Shown here: in pieces, positions 61,734 through 64,000 of the stretch
Position numbering within the stretch: position 1 is the stretch's first letter
Layout of the letters: every line of letters starts with the position of its first letter
NCBI RefSeq assembly: GCF_030249855.1
Contig: NZ_JANURN010000003.1
Location: forward strand, 62,001-126,000
Source of the DNA: Helicobacter_B zhangjianzhongii
GTDB taxonomy: Bacteria; Campylobacterota; Campylobacteria; Campylobacterales; Helicobacteraceae
DNA length: 64,000 nt
Direction: 5' to 3'
Made by a program: the position numbers and the translations under genes
Notes under the pieces: generated by a model
Database searches by the model: none
Told to the model about the DNA's origin: nothing
The model's input: the letters and a program-made list of their open reading frames with translations, nothing else

Positions 61734-62885
61734 ATGCAAAGCAGCTTTGATACGACACTAATCCACGGGGGTGCTACCACAGATCCACACACAGGGGCGG
61801 TAAATACGCCCATTTTCCAAACCTCCACTTACGCTCAAGATGAGCTAGGTAAGCACAATGGCTATGAATACTCTCGCACCAAAAACCCCACAAGAGATGG
61901 GATTGAGAGCCTTATTGCCGAATGTGAGGGCGGGAAATATGGCTTTGCCTTTGCCTCTGGTATGGCGGCTCTTGGCACGATTTTAAGCTTATTTAAAAGC
62001 GGTGATTCTATCATCATCTCACAAAATGTCTATGGTGGGACTTTTAGAATCTTAGATAAAGTCTTTAAAAACTTTGGCATTACCTATAAAATCACAGATA
62101 CAAGGGATTTAGACACACTCAATGCTGCGATCACCCCTGAAGTCAAAGCCGTGCTGATTGAAAGCCCGGCAAACCCACTTCTAAGCGTTACGCCTTTGGC
62201 AAAAGTAGCCGAGCTTTGCCGACAAAAAGGTGTGCTAAGCATTGTGGATAATACCTTTATGACGCCCTATCTGCAGCAGCCCTTAAGGCTAGGCATTGAC
62301 ATTGTGGTGCATTCTGCGACAAAGTATCTTGGCGGACATAGCGACCTTGTAGCCGGGCTTGTGGTGGTAGATGATGAGGGCTTGGCTGAACGCATAGGAT
62401 TCTTGCAAAATAGCATTGGTGGAGTGCTTGCGCCATTTGATAGCTTTTTGCTTATCCGTGGCATGAAAACGCTAGGCTTACGAATGCAGCGACATTGTGA
62501 AAACGCCCTGTTTTTAGCGGAGGCTTTAAGCGAACACAAAGCGGTTGAAAAAGTGTATTACCCCGGGCTACAAAGCGATAGTGAATATGAAGTGCAAAGC
62601 TCTCAAGCGCGTGGTGGCGGGGGAATGCTAAGCTTTATCCTAAAGCCAGAATATGATTATAGGATCTTTTTTAAATCCACGCGTATTATCGTTTTAGCTG
62701 AAAGTTTGGGGGGCGTGGAGAGTCTGCTCTGCCACCCTGCGAGTATGACTCACGCCTCTATCCCTAAAGATCTGCGTGAATCTATGGGGATAGCTGAAAA
62801 TCTTATCCGCCTATCCGTTGGCGTTGAATATAGCAAAGACCTGCTTGAAGATATACATCAAGCGATTGAAAAAAGTCGTGTGTAA
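61734..62885 (+). CDS. metB: cystathionine gamma-synthase/lyase-family PLP enzyme
   Basis: A 383-residue trans-sulfuration enzyme. PLP-binding SATKYLGGHSDLVAG, the early substrate region YEYSRTKNPTRD, and SLGGVESLLCHPASMTHAS are typical of the Cys/Met metabolism family. In H. pylori the same-sized homologue joins cysteine and homoserine derivatives or runs in the reverse direction, so synthase versus lyase is not separable from sequence alone. It has its own AAGGA ribosome site and sits after a repeat cluster. cysE earlier in the window makes its O-acetylserine partner pathway. Confidence 0.9.
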   Translation: MQSSFDTTLIHGGATTDPHTGAVNTPIFQTSTYAQDELGKHNGYEYSRTKNPTRDGIESLIAECEGGKYGFAFASGMAALGTILSLFKSGDSIIISQNVYGGTFRILDKVFKNFGITYKITDTRDLDTLNAAITPEVKAVLIESPANPLLSVTPLAKVAELCRQKGVLSIVDNTFMTPYLQQPLRLGIDIVVHSATKYLGGHSDLVAGLVVVDDEGLAERIGFLQNSIGGVLAPFDSFLLIRGMKTLGLRMQRHCENALFLAEALSEHKAVEKVYYPGLQSDSEYEVQSSQARGGGGMLSFILKPEYDYRIFFKSTRIIVLAESLGGVESLLCHPASMTHASIPKDLRESMGIAENLIRLSVGVEYSKDLLEDIHQAIEKSRV

Positions 62886-62939
62886 CATATAGCCTTGATA
62901 TTAGATTCTAGCCACTTGCTTTTAGATTCTTTTTAGAAT

Positions 62940-64000
62940 CTACTTAGCACTCTTTGCCCTATTACACTTTACGCACAGCATTTGACAATTTTCTTTCTCC
63001 GTTTTTCCGCCTTTGCTCCAAGGGATTATATGATCTGCCTCCATTTGCTCAATATCAAGCTTTTGCTTTTCGTGTGGGCATTTCACGCCTTTTATATGTC
63101 CATCACTATTGGCACACACGCCCCCTTGCTTCTCATACACCGCCCTTTTTACACTATCGCTAAACGCCCTTAGACTTAAATGCTTTTCATCACCACTTAG
63201 CAAGTATGGATACACACCCTTTTTACTTCCCACCTCATCATCTTGCATAAGCTCTATAATTTTAGATTCTAGCTCTTTAGCATCTAGTGGCTTATCTTTA
63301 TATGTATTATAGAAAAACCCCCATTCTAAGCCTTTCATCTCTTTGCGATATTTTTCAAACTTCATCTCCACCCAGTCTATCACCTTTGCAAAATACTCCC
63401 ACAGCCCATCAGCATTTTTAGAATCCTTAGCATTTTTAGCCATATACTCGCAAATCTTTTCATCTTTCCTAGAATCCACTTTCCAAGCAATAGCACTCTC
63501 TAAAAACTCCTGCCGCAATGCACTGCCACTTAGATACTTAGCTCCCCTTTGCACTGCTAGTCCATTAGGCTTAGAAAATCGTCTCTTTGCATCACTTAGC
63601 CACACACTCGCATATACTGCATTTCTTAGCTCTTGGCTAGTTAGTGTCTCTCCTGCGATATTGATAGTCTTAAACCACTCTAGCTTCTCGCTCTCACTCC
63701 CCTGACACACATACACATCAAGCTTGTAGTCTAAAAATTTCTCTTGCAAGTCTTTGGATAAAGTATGAAAATACTGCGATTTATCATTCCACTGGATAGA
63801 AAAGCTCCCTTTAATATATTCGCATATACTTATAGTCCTTTGCTGTCCATCTAGCACTTCATATTCACACTCCGCACTAGAATCCACATTTTTCACCCAA
63901 TACATTATATTTAAAGGAAAGCCCTTTAGTATCGTATCTATCACGGCATTTCTTTGGGCTTCTTTATACACAAACTCCCTTTGATATTTGGGGCGTATGT
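62940..64000 (-). CDS. DUF262-HNH nuclease (GmrSD-like), truncated at the right edge
   Basis: The visible frame begins off the right end: IRPKYQREFVYKEAQRNAV precedes the first in-frame start codon, so the gene continues outside. It has the DUF262 DGQQR motif (VLDGQQRTISI), RNAVYAS and a C-terminal HNH endonuclease (EADHIIPWSKGG, CQMLCVKCNRAKS). DUF262-HNH proteins include GmrSD-type enzymes that cut modified DNA and act in phage defence. Sequence is AT-richer than neighbours. A short KVDSRKDEK stretch is repeat-like (about residue 170). Defence role is inferred by family. Confidence 0.78.
   Translation of the reverse strand, partial: IRPKYQREFVYKEAQRNAVIDTILKGFPLNIMYWVKNVDSSAECEYEVLDGQQRTISICEYIKGSFSIQWNDKSQYFHTLSKDLQEKFLDYKLDVYVCQGSESEKLEWFKTINIAGETLTSQELRNAVYASVWLSDAKRRFSKPNGLAVQRGAKYLSGSALRQEFLESAIAWKVDSRKDEKICEYMAKNAKDSKNADGLWEYFAKVIDWVEMKFEKYRKEMKGLEWGFFYNTYKDKPLDAKELESKIIELMQDDEVGSKKGVYPYLLSGDEKHLSLRAFSDSVKRAVYEKQGGVCANSDGHIKGVKCPHEKQKLDIEQMEADHIIPWSKGGKTEKENCQMLCVKCNRAKSAK

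Overview
The window looks like chromosomal DNA of a non-pylori Helicobacter (Campylobacterota). Reasons: the order motE-fliJ-purA matches the arrangement known from H. pylori; thiS-thiF, pseG, pldA, gltA, speA and dnaG are of epsilonproteobacterial type; and the genome carries long poly-G/C contingency tracts. Species cannot be fixed from the sequence alone. No rRNA, integrase, transposase or CRISPR array was seen.

Layout. 1-8.5 kb: end of an unrecognised coiled-coil protein, a DASS anion transporter, a secreted DUF1561 (virulence-modifying-like) protein, then a minus-strand run prs-hisZ-purA-fliJ-motE. 8.5-17.6 kb: secreted orphan, mutS2, a 1 kb repeat-only stretch, recJ and pyrG. 17.8-25 kb: M48 protease and prmC on plus, then META protein, membrane protein, htpG and gltA on minus. 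25-32.4 kb: pseG and pldA on minus, then a LysE exporter, a TIGR02757 protein, speA and cysE on plus. 32.7-39.2 kb: an AT-richer accessory block with a fused nuclease-methylase (BcgI-like), a Fic protein and an HsdS subunit; methylase and specificity genes each carry a 1-nt frameshift. 39.2-50.5 kb: ilvD, a SLAC1/TehA channel, a poly-G switched GT9 glycosyltransferase, a PP-loop protein, dnaG, thiF, thiS, clpA and clpS. 50.7-57.3 kb: surface-polysaccharide genes (FkbM methyltransferase, Wzz-like, EpsG-like) interleaved with miaA, ftsW and a Sel1-like protein; two of the surface genes sit behind poly-G tracts. 57.3-64 kb: four tRNAs (Lys, Glu, Val, Asp), a CinA-C protein, ppk2, a two-gene glycine-rich membrane/TerB-like unit behind a T17 tract, metB, and a DUF262-HNH nuclease running off the right edge.

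The most striking feature is a family of dispersed mosaic repeats. Small modules (AAAAGTGGATTCTAG and its complement; a GTCATTGCGAGC...GTGGCAATCCA palindrome; a CTAAAGAAGCTGCGC-type block; and an approximately 125-nt hairpin with a conserved shell and variable but self-complementary stems) fill intergenic gaps. They also sit in frame inside genes, adding roughly 280 residues to MutS2 and 260 to the TIGR02757 protein, and smaller pieces to PurA, HsdS, the DASS transporter and a membrane protein. The modules are open in several frames (LESTF, KVDSR and KWILG peptides), which would let them spread through coding DNA. This resembles Rickettsia palindromic elements in concept, but the shell-and-variable-stem hairpin is not one I recognise.

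Contingency control is the second theme. Three poly-G/C tracts (G11, G15, G14 on the minus strand) all read as OFF for full-length surface-glycan proteins. The FkbM and EpsG tracts lie in visibly related leader sequences, suggesting a shared switch cassette.
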